A stretch of 64,000 nucleotides of DNA from Stenotrophomonas humi (GTDB lineage: Bacteria; Pseudomonadota; Gammaproteobacteria; Xanthomonadales; Xanthomonadaceae), in assembly GCF_001431415.1 (NCBI RefSeq), contig NZ_LDJI01000006.1, positions 124,001 to 188,000 of the forward strand, in the 5' to 3' direction. The position numbers and the translations under genes are program-made. Each line of letters opens with the position of its first letter. The stretch's first letter is position 1. This document shows positions 1-9,900 of the stretch, one piece after another. The notes beneath the pieces are model-generated. The model saw only the letters and a list, made by a program, of their open reading frames with translations, had not been told where the DNA came from and searched no databases.

Positions 1-1585
1 GGCGCAGCACCCAGTCCAGGCTGCGCTCGTAGGCGTGCACCAGCCGCGACCAGGCGGTGACCTTGCCTTCGGCGGCCGCACGCTCGTGTGCGTCGTCACC
101 TTCGGGCAGCGCATCCGGCTTGAGCAGGTAGGCGCACATCATCGGTGTCAGCGTCAGTGAGATCAGCATCGAGATCGACACCGCGATCGTCAGCACCCAC
201 GCAAATTCATGGAACAGGCGCCCGGTGACGCCGGGCATCAGGATCAACGGTAGGAACACCGCCACCAGCGACACGGTCAGCGACAGCACGGTGAAGCCGA
301 TTTCCTTGGAGCCAACCTCCGCCGCCTCCTGGCCGTCCTTGCCTTGTTCGATGTAACGCACGATGTTTTCGATCATCACGATCGCATCGTCGACCACGAA
401 GCCGGTGGCCACGGTCAGTGCCATCAGCGACAGGTTGTCCAGCGACATGCCGGCAAATGCCATCACGCCGAACGTGCCCATCAACGAAAGCGGTACCGCC
501 ACCGAGGGAATCACCGTGGCCCACAGGCGGCGCAGGAACACGAAGATCACCGCCACCACCAGGCAGATGGTGAGGATGAGGGTGAACTGCACGTCATGCA
601 CCGAGGCGCGGATGGTGACGGTACGGTCGGAGAACACGTCCAGCTTCACGTCGGCGGGCAGCATGGCCTGCAGGCTGGGCAGGATCTGGCGGATGTTCTC
701 CACCGTCTTGACGATGTTGGCGCCGGGCTGACGGCGCACTTCCAGCAGCACCGCCGGCTTGCCGTCGGCCCACGCGGCGATCTGGTCGTTCTCCACGCCA
801 TCGACCACCTTGGCCACGTCGCGCAGATGCACCGGCGCGCCGTTCTGGTAGCGGATGATGATGTCGTTGTAGTCGGCCGCGTCGCTGAGCTGGTCGTTGG
901 TGGACAGCGTGTAGCTCTGCGTCTTGCCGTTGAGCGAGCCCTTGGGCGCATTGACGTTGGCCTGCGTCAGCGCGCTGCGCAGGTCCTCCATGGTCATGCC
1001 CATGTTGGCCAACTGCGCCGGGTTGGCCTGGATGCGCACCGCAGGGCGCACGTTGCCGGCAATGGACACCAGGCCCACGCCGTCGACCTGCGACATGCGC
1101 TGGGCCAGCACCGAATCGGCCAGGTCGTTGACCTCGCGCAGCGGTCGCGTGTCGGAGGCGAGCTTGAGGGTGAGGATCGGCGCGTCGGCCGGGTTTACCC
1201 GGTTGTAGACCGGTTGGTAGGGCAGCGAGCTGGGCAGGGTGGCCTGGCGGATCGCGGCCTGCACATCCTGCGCGGCGGTGTTGATGTCCCGTTCCATCGA
1301 GAACTGCAGCACGATGCTGGACAGACCGGCCGAGGAGTCGGAGGTCATCATGTCCAGGCCGGAAATCTGGCCCAGCTGCCGCTCCAGCGGCGTGGTCACC
1401 AGCGACGCCATGGTCTGCGCGCTGGCACCGGGGTACTGCGTGGTCACCACCAGGCTGGGGGCTTCGATCTCGGGCAATGCGGCTACCGGCAGGCGTTGGT
1501 AGCCGAGGATGCCCAGCAGCATCAGGCCGACCATCAACAACGAAGTAGCGATCGGACGGCGGATGAAAATAGTCGAGAAGCCCAC
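1..1585 (-). CDS. RND multidrug efflux permease, MdtB/AcrB-like (C-terminus outside window)
   Basis: Inner-membrane proton-driven pump subunit of a tripartite RND exporter. The visible N-terminal ~528 residues begin with a short cytoplasmic stretch ending in IRRP, then TM1 and the motif ALPEIEAPSLVVTTQYPGAS, as in hydrophobe/amphiphile RND pumps. The porter domain follows (PLERQLGQISGL, NVNAPKGSL). The TM4 region is also visible, where ATGFVVDDAIVMIENI carries the paired Asp residues of the proton relay. The closest family I recognise is MdtB/MdtC. The start is GTG with AGGA about 8 nt upstream; no in-frame ATG fits better. It lies 47 bp downstream of the adaptor gene on the same strand, so the two are an operon. 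Only the N-terminal half is present, so whether a second permease follows (MdtABC-type) cannot be seen. Confidence 0.93.
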   Translation of the reverse strand, partial: MGFSTIFIRRPIATSLLMVGLMLLGILGYQRLPVAALPEIEAPSLVVTTQYPGASAQTMASLVTTPLERQLGQISGLDMMTSDSSAGLSSIVLQFSMERDINTAAQDVQAAIRQATLPSSLPYQPVYNRVNPADAPILTLKLASDTRPLREVNDLADSVLAQRMSQVDGVGLVSIAGNVRPAVRIQANPAQLANMGMTMEDLRSALTQANVNAPKGSLNGKTQSYTLSTNDQLSDAADYNDIIIRYQNGAPVHLRDVAKVVDGVENDQIAAWADGKPAVLLEVRRQPGANIVKTVENIRQILPSLQAMLPADVKLDVFSDRTVTIRASVHDVQFTLILTICLVVAVIFVFLRRLWATVIPSVAVPLSLMGTFGVMAFAGMSLDNLSLMALTVATGFVVDDAIVMIENIVRYIEQGKDGQEAAEVGSKEIGFTVLSLTVSLVAVFLPLILMPGVTGRLFHEFAWVLTIAVSISMLISLTLTPMMCAYLLKPDALPEGDDAHERAAAEGKVTAWSRLVHAYERSLDWVLR

Positions 1586-1632
1586 GGGCGATTCCTGGTG
1601 CGGGGGAAGAGGGCGGGGTGGCGTGCGGCGCG

Positions 1633-2871
1633 TCAGCGCGGCGGGCCACTCCGTCCACCACGGCCCTTCTGGCTGGCCGCCTTGAGCTGATCTTCAGTGG
1701 GTTCCGGCGGCGCCTGGCCCGGTGCCAGCTGGGTGACCTTGCTGCCTTCCTTGAGCCGGAACTGGCCTTCGGTGACCACCTTGTCGCCCGCCTGCAGGCC
1801 CTTGCTGATGACCACGTGGCTGTCGTCGACCTGACCGCCCTGCACCACATCGCGCAGGGTGACCGTGCTGTCGGGTTTGATCAGGTAGACGAAATCACTG
1901 GAGCTGCTGCGTTGCACGGCTTCGGCCGGCACTACCACCGCGTCGGGCAGCTCGTTGAGCTGCATGCGCACGTTGACGAACTGGCCCGGCCACAACGCGC
2001 TTTGGGCATTGGGGAACTCGGCGCGCAGGCGGAAGGTGCCGCTGTTGCTGCTGATCTGGTTGTCCACCACCTGCAGCTTGCCGTCGGCATTGACCACCGC
2101 ACCGCCTTCACGGTCGAGCGTGGAGGTCTGCAGCGGGCCTTCCTGCTGCGCGGTGCGCACGGCATCGAGCTGCTGCTCGGGCAGGTTGAACATCACATAG
2201 ACCGGCTGCAGCTGGGTCACGGTGACGATCTGGGTGCCGGCACTGACCACGTTGCCCGGGTCCACCGCGCGGATGCCGGTGACGCCGCTGATCGGCGAGA
2301 GGATGCGGGTGTAGTCCAGCTGCACCTTGGCCTGGTCGGCCGAGGCCTGCGAGGCAGCCACGGCGGCCTGGTACTGCGCCACCTGGTTGCGCAACGTGGT
2401 CAGGTCGGTCTGGGCGACGAACTGGCGGTACTCCGGTGAATTGGAGCGCTCGAAGTTGGACTGCGCGGTTGCCAGCAGGGCCTGGTTCTGGCGCTTGCTG
2501 GCGACAGCCTGATCGTACTGGGCCTGGAAGGTGCGTGGATCAATCTGCGCCAGCAAGTCGCCTTTCTTGACCGGCTGGCCTTCGCGGAAATTCACGCTCA
2601 GCAGCTCTCCGCCCACCTGCGGGCTCACCGCCACGGTGTTGTAGGCGGCCACGGTGCCCTGGGCGGTCACGTAGACCGGCACGTTCTTGCGCTCGGCGGT
2701 GACCACGGTGACCGGCACCGGGGCGCTGTCCCGGCCGTCGCCACTGCCCTGTCCCATGCCTGCTTCCGCGGCCGGTGCCTTCTGCTTGCCGCCGCCCATC
2801 ACCCGGTAGCCGATACCGACCACGAGCAGCACTGCGATGACCAGCAGCACAATCTTCCAGAAACGCGACAT
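1633..2871 (-). CDS. RND efflux periplasmic adaptor subunit (MdtA/AcrA-like membrane fusion protein)
   Basis: This 412-residue protein bridges the inner-membrane RND permease and an outer-membrane channel. It has an N-terminal signal anchor (residues 6-25, KIVLLVIAVLLVVGIGYRVM). A lipoyl-like half-motif (GTVAAYNTVAVSPQVGGELL) follows, then an alpha-hairpin region (about residues 110-180), the second lipoyl half (LSPISGVTGIRAVDPGNVVS) and beta-barrel/membrane-proximal domains. The tail is charged and Gly/Arg-rich (SQKGRGGRSGPPR). The ATG start has AGGAG 8 nt upstream. It is first in an operon with the permease downstream. There is no lipobox, so it is anchored by the N-terminal helix rather than by lipid. 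No local regulator gene is visible. Confidence 0.93.
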   Translation of the reverse strand: MSRFWKIVLLVIAVLLVVGIGYRVMGGGKQKAPAAEAGMGQGSGDGRDSAPVPVTVVTAERKNVPVYVTAQGTVAAYNTVAVSPQVGGELLSVNFREGQPVKKGDLLAQIDPRTFQAQYDQAVASKRQNQALLATAQSNFERSNSPEYRQFVAQTDLTTLRNQVAQYQAAVAASQASADQAKVQLDYTRILSPISGVTGIRAVDPGNVVSAGTQIVTVTQLQPVYVMFNLPEQQLDAVRTAQQEGPLQTSTLDREGGAVVNADGKLQVVDNQISSNSGTFRLRAEFPNAQSALWPGQFVNVRMQLNELPDAVVVPAEAVQRSSSSDFVYLIKPDSTVTLRDVVQGGQVDDSHVVISKGLQAGDKVVTEGQFRLKEGSKVTQLAPGQAPPEPTEDQLKAASQKGRGGRSGPPR

Positions 2872-3214
2872 GCGAAAACTCCTGAGGAACCGGTAGGGGA
2901 AGTGGAACGGCGAAGCTACAGAGGATACCGCTGGGGTGTGCCGGACTGGTTCGTGACCGATGGGCCACGCGTTCAGACCGCGATAAGTGATGAACGTTCC
3001 ACGGCGGGATTGGTTGACGTGGGTTTAGTGGGGTTCGGGAGAGGGGAAAGGTGCCCGTGGTGCCGAGCCATGCTCGGCAGAGGCGTTGCCGGCAATGCTC
3101 CAGCGGAGCATGGCTTTGCTCTACCGCCAGCAGTCGCAGGCATCCCCCTGACATCCGCTCCGCTCCCAACTGGCCTACAGTCAACGCATCACCCCGTCCC
3201 AAGGAGAGTTGCCG
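2872..3214. other. Divergent intergenic region with a REP doublet
   Basis: About 340 bp separates the efflux operon (minus) from the amidohydrolase (plus), so it must carry both promoters. No coding sequence is convincing here. The middle contains an inverted pair of GTAG-type REP palindromes (3057-3124). The shadow reading frames across the palindromes have no support. Confidence 0.7.
3057..3124. repeat. REP doublet (REPIN-like, Stenotrophomonas GTAG/SMAG type)
   Basis: The left arm begins GTGG and contains the hairpin GCCGAGCCATGCTCGGC. The right arm, read on the minus strand, begins GTAG and contains a second, imperfect hairpin around GCCATGCTCCGC. The two inverted palindromes about 20 bp apart form the REPIN arrangement. 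GTAG-headed palindromes of this kind are known as SMAG elements in Stenotrophomonas maltophilia and depend on a RAYT transposase, which is not encoded in this window. Confidence 0.75.
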
Positions 3215-4534
3215 ATGGCCCGCAAGACCGTGTTGTTGTCCGCGCTGTTATGCGCGCTGTCACCGTTGGTTGCCCACGCAGACGTAGCGCAGCGCCCGGA
3301 AGTGGCCGCTGCCGCCAAGCGCCTGCAACAGCAGGTGGTGGACTGGCGCCGTGACTTCCATGCGCACCCGGAGCTGTCCAACCGCGAGGAGCGCACCGCC
3401 GCCAAGGTCGCCGAGCGACTGCGCGCGATGGGCCTGCAGCCGCAGACCGGCGTGGCCGTGCATGGCGTCGTGGCGATCATCAAGGGCGGCTTGCCCGGCC
3501 CGAAGATCGCCCTGCGCGCGGACATGGACGCGCTGCCGGTCACCGAACAAACGGGGCTGCCGTTCGCCTCCAAGGTCAAGGCCGAGTATCGCGGCGAGCA
3601 GGTGGGGGTGATGCATGCCTGCGGTCACGACGCCCACACCGCCACCCTGCTGGGCGTGGCCGATGCGCTGGTGGCGATGCGCGACACGCTGCCCGGCGAA
3701 GTCATGCTGATCTTCCAGCCGGCCGAGGAAGGCGCGCCGCCGCCGGAGCAGGGCGGCGCCGACCTGATGCTCAAGGAAGGCCTGTTCAAGGACTTCAAGC
3801 CCGAGGCGGTGTTCGGCCTGCATGTGTTCTCCAGCGTCCAGGCCGGGCAGATCGCAGTGCGCGGTGGCCCGCTGATGGCGGCCTCGGATCGTTTCTCGAT
3901 CACCGTCAATGGCCGCCAGACCCATGGCTCGGCACCGTGGAACGGCATCGATCCGATTGTCGCGGCGTCGGACCTGATCGGCACCGCGCAGACCATCGTC
4001 AGCCGCCGCACCAACCTGTCCAAGCAGCCGGCTGTGGTCACCTTCGGCGCGATCAAGGGTGGCATCCGTTACAACATCATTCCCGACTCGGTGGAGATGG
4101 TCGGCACCATCCGCACCTTCGATCCGGACATGCGCCAGCAGATCTTCGCCGACCTGCGCAACGTTGCCGAACACACCGCCGCCGCGCACGGTGCCACCGC
4201 CACCACGGACATCTATGAGAAGGATGGCAACCCGGCCACGGTCAACAACCCGGCGCTGACCGCACGCATGCTGCCCAGCCTGCAGGCAGTGGTGGGCAGC
4301 AGCAACGTCTATGAGCCGCCGCTGCAGATGGGTTCGGAGGATTTCTCGTTGTATGCGTTGCAGGTGCCGTCGATGTTCTTCTTCGTCGGTTCCACCTCGG
4401 AGGGCATCGATCCGGCTACCGCGCCGAGCAACCACTCGCCCAAATTCCTGCTCGATGAAAAGGCGCTGGACGTGGGCCTGCGCGCGCTGTTGCAGGTGTC
4501 GTTGGATTACCTGCACGGCGGCACTCAGCAATAA
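3215..4534 (+). CDS. M20-family amidohydrolase (exported)
   Basis: Metal-dependent peptidase/amidohydrolase of the M20D group (hippurate hydrolase, IAA-amino-acid hydrolase, N-acyl-amino-acid amidohydrolases). It begins with a signal peptide (residues 1-22, cleaved near AHA-DV), so it acts in the periplasm. Metal ligands are visible in MHACGHDAHT (C136, H138) and in FQPAEEGAPPPEQGGADLM. The dimerisation domain covers about residues 210-320, and the C-terminal ligand region is HSPKFLLDEKAL. The ATG at 3215 has AAGGAGAG six nt upstream; a TTG two codons earlier is less likely. The substrate cannot be read from the sequence. It has no operon partner, and a bidirectional terminator follows. Confidence 0.9.
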   Translation: MARKTVLLSALLCALSPLVAHADVAQRPEVAAAAKRLQQQVVDWRRDFHAHPELSNREERTAAKVAERLRAMGLQPQTGVAVHGVVAIIKGGLPGPKIALRADMDALPVTEQTGLPFASKVKAEYRGEQVGVMHACGHDAHTATLLGVADALVAMRDTLPGEVMLIFQPAEEGAPPPEQGGADLMLKEGLFKDFKPEAVFGLHVFSSVQAGQIAVRGGPLMAASDRFSITVNGRQTHGSAPWNGIDPIVAASDLIGTAQTIVSRRTNLSKQPAVVTFGAIKGGIRYNIIPDSVEMVGTIRTFDPDMRQQIFADLRNVAEHTAAAHGATATTDIYEKDGNPATVNNPALTARMLPSLQAVVGSSNVYEPPLQMGSEDFSLYALQVPSMFFFVGSTSEGIDPATAPSNHSPKFLLDEKALDVGLRALLQVSLDYLHGGTQQ

Positions 4535-4541
4535 CGTCAAC

Positions 4542-4558
4542 GCCGAGTCATGCTCGGC
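4542..4558. repeat. Single REP palindrome (SMAG-like core)
   Basis: GCCGAG-TCATG-CTCGGC hairpin just after the amidohydrolase stop codon. It has the same core as the element at 3057 and at 46863, but without a clear GTAG head or partner arm. Confidence 0.6.
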
Positions 4559-4611
4559 ACAAGCGCTGTCGACGACGCCACAGTACGTACGGCTGCGCTC
4601 TGCAGCAACAA

Positions 4612-4637
4612 AAAACCCGGCAATCATGCCGGGTTTT
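4612..4637. terminator. Bidirectional rho-independent terminator
   Basis: Perfect 11-bp stem AAAACCCGGCA / TGCCGGGTTTT with a four-base loop (ATCA), flanked by A- and T-runs. It lies between the convergent amidohydrolase and acetyl-CoA hydrolase genes and can serve both. Confidence 0.85.
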
Positions 4638-4659
4638 CTGTTTGCAGCGTTCCGGCGTT

Positions 4660-6174
4660 TTAGGCCTTCATGCTGCCGGTGTCGATGTAGCGCTGGTGCC
4701 AGGACAAGGCTTCCGGCAACAGGTGCGGCGTGTGCTTGCCATAGCTGTCGCGGCATGCGCGGTCGAAGTAGTCGTTGAGCTGGTCGCGGAAATCCGGGTG
4801 CGCGCAGTTGTCGATCACGACGCGTGCGCGGGCACGCGGCGGCAGGCCGCGTAGATCGGCTAGGCCCTGCTCGGTGACGATGATCGCCACGTCGTGTTCG
4901 GTGTGATCCACGTGGCTGACCATCGGCACGATCGAGGAGATGGCGCCGTTCTTGGCGGTGGACGGGCTCAGGAAGGTGGACAGGAAACCGTTGCGGGTGA
5001 AGTCACCCGAACCGCCGATGCCGTTCATGATGCGGCTGCCCATCACGTGCGTGGAATTGACGTTGCCGTAGAGGTCCACTTCCAGCATGCCGTTCATGCC
5101 GATGCAGCCCAGGCGACGCACCAGCTCCGGATGATTGGAGATCTCCTGGGTGCGCATGATGATGCGCTCGCGGTAGAACGCGATGTCGCGCTTGAACGTC
5201 TCGTTGGCCTCCGGGCTCAGCGCGAAACCGGTGCACGAGGCGTACTCCAGCACGCCGGACTTGAGCAGATCCAGCATGCCGTCCTGGATCACTTCGGTGA
5301 AGGAGGTCAGCCCGCGCAGGCCGCTTTCGGCCAGACCGGCAAGCACCGCATTTGGAATGTTGCCCACGCCCGACTGCAGCGGCAGCAGGTTCGGCGGCAG
5401 GCGGCCCTTGCCGATTTCATGCTTGAAGAACTCGATCAGATGGCCGGCGATGAGCTTGCTTTCATCGTCGATCGGCTTGAACGGGCTGTTGCGGTCCGGG
5501 CCATTGGTGCGCACCACCGCAACGATCTTGTCCGGATCGACGTTGAGCGTGGTCTGGCCAATGCGGTCGTTGGCATGGATCAGCGGGATCGGCTTGCGGT
5601 GCGGCGGCAAGGCGGTGCCGTAGTAGATGTCGTGCATGCCCTCGATGCCTTCGGGCTGCCACTCATTGACCTCGATGATCACCTTCTTGGCAAGGTCGAG
5701 CCAGGTCTTGTTGTTGCCCACCGACGTGGACGGCACCAGCGCGCCATCTTCGCGGATGGCCGACACCTCGATCACCGCGGTGTCGATGTCGCCGTAAAAA
5801 CCGAACCAGACGTGCTGCGCGACGTGGGAAAGGTGGATGTCGATGTAATCCAGCTTGCCTTCGTTGATGCGCTTGCGTGCATCCGGGTCACTCTGGAACG
5901 GCATGCGCATCGCGATGCCGTCGGCCTTGGCCAACGCGCCATCCAGCTCCGGTGCGGTGGAGGCACCGGTCAGCAACTTGATCTGGAATGGCAAGCCCTG
6001 TTCATGCACCTGCTCGATGCGCTGCGCCAGCGCCAGCGGCACCGCCTTGGGATAGCCGGAACCGGTGAAACCGCTCATGGCGACGGTTTCGCCCGGCTGG
6101 ATGAAAGCTGCCGCTTGTTCGGCGGAAACGATGCGGTCGCGCAGGCGCGGGTCCAGGATGCGTTCGACAGACAT
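4660..6174 (-). CDS. Acetyl-CoA hydrolase / succinyl-CoA:acetate CoA-transferase family protein
   Basis: 504-residue enzyme of the class I CoA-transferase family (Cat1/AarC/Ach1). It moves CoA between acetate and an acyl donor such as succinyl-CoA, or hydrolyses acetyl-CoA. Visible landmarks are the N-terminal GFTGSGYPKAVP CoA-binding loop, the segment FTEVIQDGMLD that should hold the catalytic glutamate (forming the glutamyl-CoA thioester in the family), and NGIGGSGDFTRNGFLS in the C-terminal domain. The ATG giving MSVERILD is chosen because the longer upstream frame has no family similarity and crosses the orphan terminator. The length matches the ~500-residue AarC group. It is monocistronic, between a bidirectional terminator and glnE. 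A role in acetate/propionate metabolism is inferred. Confidence 0.9.
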   Translation of the reverse strand: MSVERILDPRLRDRIVSAEQAAAFIQPGETVAMSGFTGSGYPKAVPLALAQRIEQVHEQGLPFQIKLLTGASTAPELDGALAKADGIAMRMPFQSDPDARKRINEGKLDYIDIHLSHVAQHVWFGFYGDIDTAVIEVSAIREDGALVPSTSVGNNKTWLDLAKKVIIEVNEWQPEGIEGMHDIYYGTALPPHRKPIPLIHANDRIGQTTLNVDPDKIVAVVRTNGPDRNSPFKPIDDESKLIAGHLIEFFKHEIGKGRLPPNLLPLQSGVGNIPNAVLAGLAESGLRGLTSFTEVIQDGMLDLLKSGVLEYASCTGFALSPEANETFKRDIAFYRERIIMRTQEISNHPELVRRLGCIGMNGMLEVDLYGNVNSTHVMGSRIMNGIGGSGDFTRNGFLSTFLSPSTAKNGAISSIVPMVSHVDHTEHDVAIIVTEQGLADLRGLPPRARARVVIDNCAHPDFRDQLNDYFDRACRDSYGKHTPHLLPEALSWHQRYIDTGSMKA

Positions 6175-6363
6175 GACGACCAGGAATTCTTGTGGGGATG
6201 GCCGATTATCGCGGATCACCGTGAACACGGGTGTTCTACCTTGGTGGGATGGTCTTTGCTGATCAGGGGCTCTTGTACCGGCAAGTACTGTTTTGCACTG
6301 CAGCGTGCAAGTTGTTCGCGCACCCCGCAGGATCGCCCTGCATCCCGACGTGGGGGAGGGAGC

Positions 6364-6400
6364 AAAGCCCGCTGACAGTTCGCTGTCAGCGGGCTTTTTT
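6364..6400 (+). terminator. Strong intrinsic terminator upstream of glnE (orphan)
   Basis: Perfect 15-bp stem (AAAGCCCGCTGACAG and its complement) closed by a TTCG tetraloop and followed by a run of T on the plus strand. It sits in the divergent spacer between the CoA-transferase start (6174) and the glnE start (6459), so it ends no annotated gene. It may terminate a short plus-strand RNA or attenuate a leader transcript. Confidence 0.85.
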
Positions 6401-6458
6401 AATGCCCGTTCGCCGGACATGGCGACCGCGGCCATGGCCAGATGCCAGAATCGGCAGC

Positions 6459-9305
6459 ATGAATCTGCCCGCCCCCGCCTTTCCTGAATCTGTCGCGCCG
6501 GTCGTCGACCGGGCCATTGCCCGCCTCAAGTTGGCCGTGCCGGACCCGGCACACTGGCCGCAGACCCCCGATTTCGAGGCAGGCCTGCGTCAGCTGGCCG
6601 TGACCAGCGATTTCGCCATCGACACCCTGTGCCGGCAGCCGGAGCTGCTGGCATTGCTGGGCCAGCCGGACCCGGCTCCGGTAACTGCGCCTGAGCTCGA
6701 CCCGCTGCAGCCCAGCGCCTGGCCGACCCAACTGCGCCGCTATCGCGCGGCGGCCTCCACCCGGCTGATCTGGCGCGACCTCAGTGGCGCCGACGACGTC
6801 GATGCGACCCTGGCCGGGGCCACGGCGCTGGCCGAGGACTGCCTGCAGCTGGCGTTGGTCGCGCTGGAGCAGGAATTCGCCAGTCGCCACGGCGTGGTGC
6901 GTGATGCCGAAGGCGAAGCCCAGCGGCTGGTGGTGTTTGGACTGGGCAAGCTGGGCGGCGGCGAGCTGAACTTCTCCTCCGACATCGACCTGGTCTACGC
7001 CTACCCGAACGGTGGCGGCTTTCAACAACCGGATGGCTGGTCCTCCGACGGCGCCCGCCCGTTGGCCGCGGAGGAGTACTTCGCCCGGCTCGGCCAGCGC
7101 CTGGCGCGGCTGCTCGATGAAACCACCGCCGAAGGCTTCTGCCACCGCGTCGATCTGCGCCTGCGCCCGTTCGGTACGGCCGGGCGGGTGGCGCTGTCCT
7201 TCGCCGGCATGGACCAGTACTTCCAGCGCGAGGGCCGCGACTGGGAGCGCTATGCGTGGATCAAGGCGCGCGCCGTGGCGGGCGACATCACCGCCGGTGA
7301 AGCGTGGCTGGAGACCTTGCGGCCGTTCGTCTACCGCCGCTACCTGGATTTCACCGCGCTGGACGGCCTGCGCGAGATGAAGGCGGCCATCACTGCCGAG
7401 GTCGCCCGCAAGGACCGGCTGGACGACATCAAGCGTGGCCCCGGTGGTATCCGCGAGATCGAATTCCTTGCACAGGCCTTGCAGCTGATCCGCGGCGGCC
7501 GCGAGGCTGCGCTGCGCGAACGCCGCCTGCTGCCGGCGCTGCGCGCGCTGGTCGAGGCCGGGCAGATGGCTGCCACCGATGGTGATGACCTGACCACCGC
7601 CTATCGTTTCCTGCGCCGGGTGGAAAACCGCCTGCAGATGCTGCGTGACGCGCAGACCCACTGCCTGCCGACCGATCCGCTGGATCGCGCACGCATCGCA
7701 CTGGGCCTGGGCTACACCGACTGGGATGCGCTGCTGCATGCCCTCGATGAGCAGCGCCACCGCGTGAGCACTGAATTCGGTGCGCTGCTGGCGCCCCGGC
7801 AGGGCCAGGCCGCCCCCGACGCGTTGGCCAGTTACTGGCGCGGGCTGCCAGCCAGCGGCAATGCCGAGGTGCTGGCCGAGGCCGGGTTCGCCGACGCCAA
7901 CGGTGCCGACCAGGCGCTGCGGGAGTTTGCCCAGTCGCTGGGCGTGAAGTCGCTGTCGGACAACGCCCGTGCGCGGCTGGACCGGGTGCTGCCGGCCCTG
8001 CTGCTGGCCGCCACCCGCTCACCGCAACCGGACGCGGCGCTGCGCCGGGTGCTGGGGCTGCTGCAGGCGATCCTGCGCCGCACCAGCTACCTTGCCCTGC
8101 TCGACGAACAACCCAGCGCGCTTACCCGTCTGGTCAACGTGCTGGCGCGCAGTGCGCTGTTGTCCGAACGGCTGGTCGCGTTCCCGTTGCTGCTGGACGA
8201 GCTGCTGGACACGCGTGTGGCCGGGCCCATGCCTGAAGCGCAGGAAATGCACGACGCCTGTGCCACCGCGCTGGCCATCGATGATCCGGAAGTGGCGCTG
8301 CGCGCGCTCAACGAAGTGCGTCTGGCGCTGAGTTTCCGCATGGCGTTGGCCTTCCACGACGGTCGCCAACGTGCGGTGGACTGCACCCAGCAACTTGCCC
8401 AGCTCGCCGACGCGGTGGTGGTGACCGTGCTTGAAATGGCGCGTGCGGACATGGTCCGCGCGCATGGCGAAGTCGCTGGGGGACGTTTTGCAATCATCGG
8501 CTACGGCAGCCTGGGCGGATTGGAACTGGGCTTCGGTTCCGACCTGGATCTGGTGTTCCTGTACGCACATCCGCCCGAAGCCGAGGCCAGCGATGGCCCG
8601 CGGCCGCTGGAAAGCGGCCGCTGGTTCGCGCGCCTGGCGCAGAAGGTGATGGCATTGCTGGCGGCGGTCACTGCTGCCGGTCGCCTGTACGACATCGACG
8701 TGCGCCTGCGCCCGGATGGCGGCAAGGGCGCGCTGGTGTCGTCGCTGGCCAGTTACACCGAATACCAGCGTGAGCGCGCCTGGACCTGGGAACACCAGGC
8801 GCTGGTGCGCGCACGCGGCGTGGCCGGTGATCCGTCGTTGCTGGCCGATTTCGAGCAGGTACGCACCGCCACCCTGGGCCGCGAACGCGATCACGACACG
8901 CTGTTTGGCGACGTATTGAAGATGCGTGCCCGCATGCGCGCCGAGCTGGACCGCAGCGATGCGGCGCGGCTGGATCTCAAGCAGGGTGCCGGTGGTCTGG
9001 TTGACCTGGAGTTCGTGCTGCAGACCGGTGTGCTGGCTGGCGCCTCGCGGAACCCGGCACTGTCCGAGCCTCGCGAAACACCGCGGCTGATCGCCGCACT
9101 GACAGCCTCGGGTTGGCTGCCCAACGACACCGCGATCGCACTGCACGACGCACATGCCACGCTGCTGGATGCCGGACTGTCCTGCACGTTGGACCGACGC
9201 GCGCGCATGGCCGTACCGACGCCGGAGATCGAAGCGGCCTGCGCGGCGATCACCGCGGCGGCCATCGCCAAGGAGTTGCCTTTTGAACCCGGCAAGCATG
9301 CCTAG
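6459..9305 (+). CDS. glnE: Bifunctional glutamine synthetase adenylyltransferase/deadenylase
   Basis: 948 residues, matching E. coli GlnE (~946). It adenylylates and de-adenylylates glutamine synthetase in response to PII and glutamine. The two nucleotidyltransferase domains are both intact. The N-terminal one carries [21 protein letters not shown] (about residues 165-185, deadenylylation side). The C-terminal one carries [20 protein letters not shown] (about residues 685-705, adenylylation side), with [13 protein letters not shown] and [13 protein letters not shown] after each. The start at 6459 gives MNLPAPAF. There is no Shine-Dalgarno, and CAGAAT lies 7 bp upstream, so the mRNA may be leaderless. 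It is cytoplasmic and stands alone. Confidence 0.96.
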   Translation: MNLPAPAFPESVAPVVDRAIARLKLAVPDPAHWPQTPDFEAGLRQLAVTSDFAIDTLCRQPELLALLGQPDPAPVTAPELDPLQPSAWPTQLRRYRAAASTRLIWRDLSGADDVDATLAGATALAEDCLQLALVALEQEFASRHGVVRDAEGEAQRLVVFGLGKLGGGELNFSSDIDLVYAYPNGGGFQQPDGWSSDGARPLAAEEYFARLGQRLARLLDETTAEGFCHRVDLRLRPFGTAGRVALSFAGMDQYFQREGRDWERYAWIKARAVAGDITAGEAWLETLRPFVYRRYLDFTALDGLREMKAAITAEVARKDRLDDIKRGPGGIREIEFLAQALQLIRGGREAALRERRLLPALRALVEAGQMAATDGDDLTTAYRFLRRVENRLQMLRDAQTHCLPTDPLDRARIALGLGYTDWDALLHALDEQRHRVSTEFGALLAPRQGQAAPDALASYWRGLPASGNAEVLAEAGFADANGADQALREFAQSLGVKSLSDNARARLDRVLPALLLAATRSPQPDAALRRVLGLLQAILRRTSYLALLDEQPSALTRLVNVLARSALLSERLVAFPLLLDELLDTRVAGPMPEAQEMHDACATALAIDDPEVALRALNEVRLALSFRMALAFHDGRQRAVDCTQQLAQLADAVVVTVLEMARADMVRAHGEVAGGRFAIIGYGSLGGLELGFGSDLDLVFLYAHPPEAEASDGPRPLESGRWFARLAQKVMALLAAVTAAGRLYDIDVRLRPDGGKGALVSSLASYTEYQRERAWTWEHQALVRARGVAGDPSLLADFEQVRTATLGRERDHDTLFGDVLKMRARMRAELDRSDAARLDLKQGAGGLVDLEFVLQTGVLAGASRNPALSEPRETPRLIAALTASGWLPNDTAIALHDAHATLLDAGLSCTLDRRARMAVPTPEIEAACAAITAAAIAKELPFEPGKHA

Positions 9306-9348
9306 CCGTCAGGGGAGCATCCCGCGCCGCAGGCGGCGCTGAGAAGGG

Positions 9349-9900
9349 TCAGCGCGCAGGCGCCATCTTCCACAACAGGGCGCGGAACGGTGCCAGCAGG
9401 CAGACACCGATGGCCAGCTTCACGGCCAGATCGCCCAGTGCCCAGCTGACCCATGGCAGTGACGAACCGGCGAAGGCGATGGACCAGAAAATCGCGGTGT
9501 CCACGGTGGCACTGCAGGTGGTGGCCACCATCGGCGCACGCCACCAGTTGCCAGCGCGCAGCCGGTCGAACACGGTGATGTCGAGCAGCTGCGCGACGAT
9601 GAACGCCGAGCATGACGCCACCGCGATACGCGGTGTGGCGATCCAGATCGACAGCACCACCGCCACCGCGAAACCGGCCCAGGCCACGCGCCGCGCGGCT
9701 TGCGGGCCGAAACGACGGTTGATCAGATTGCTGACCAGGAACGCGATGGGATAACTGAAGGCACCCCAGGTCAGCCAGTCGTTGATCGGATACTGCACCA
9801 GCACGTTCGAGCCGAGCACGACGGCACCCATCGCCAGCACGGCGAGCAGCAGCGAGGTGGGGGTAAGCGGTGCGAAGCGAATGGACGGATGCGAAGACAT
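9349..9900 (-). CDS. yhhQ: Queuosine precursor transporter, YhhQ/VUT family
   Basis: Integral inner-membrane protein of about 183 residues with five or six hydrophobic segments. The family (COG1738) imports queuosine precursors such as preQ0/preQ1. Characteristic stretches are YPINDWLTWGAFSYPIAFLVSNLINRRFGP near the N-terminus, then AFIVAQLLDITVFDRLR and ATVDTAIFWSIAF. Three in-frame starts lie close together (GTG 9918, ATG 9909, ATG 9900); none has a good Shine-Dalgarno, and I prefer MSSHPSIRF. queF lies about 5 kb away, so the window holds both a uptake and a reductive step of 7-deazaguanine metabolism. I looked for a preQ1 riboswitch upstream and saw none. Confidence 0.88.
   Translation of the reverse strand: MSSHPSIRFAPLTPTSLLLAVLAMGAVVLGSNVLVQYPINDWLTWGAFSYPIAFLVSNLINRRFGPQAARRVAWAGFAVAVVLSIWIATPRIAVASCSAFIVAQLLDITVFDRLRAGNWWRAPMVATTCSATVDTAIFWSIAFAGSSLPWVSWALGDLAVKLAIGVCLLAPFRALLWKMAPAR

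Noticed and set aside
344..1690. 448-residue plus-strand frame over the RND permease
   Set aside because: Composition is a reverse-complement shadow of the permease, and it runs over the adaptor-permease junction.
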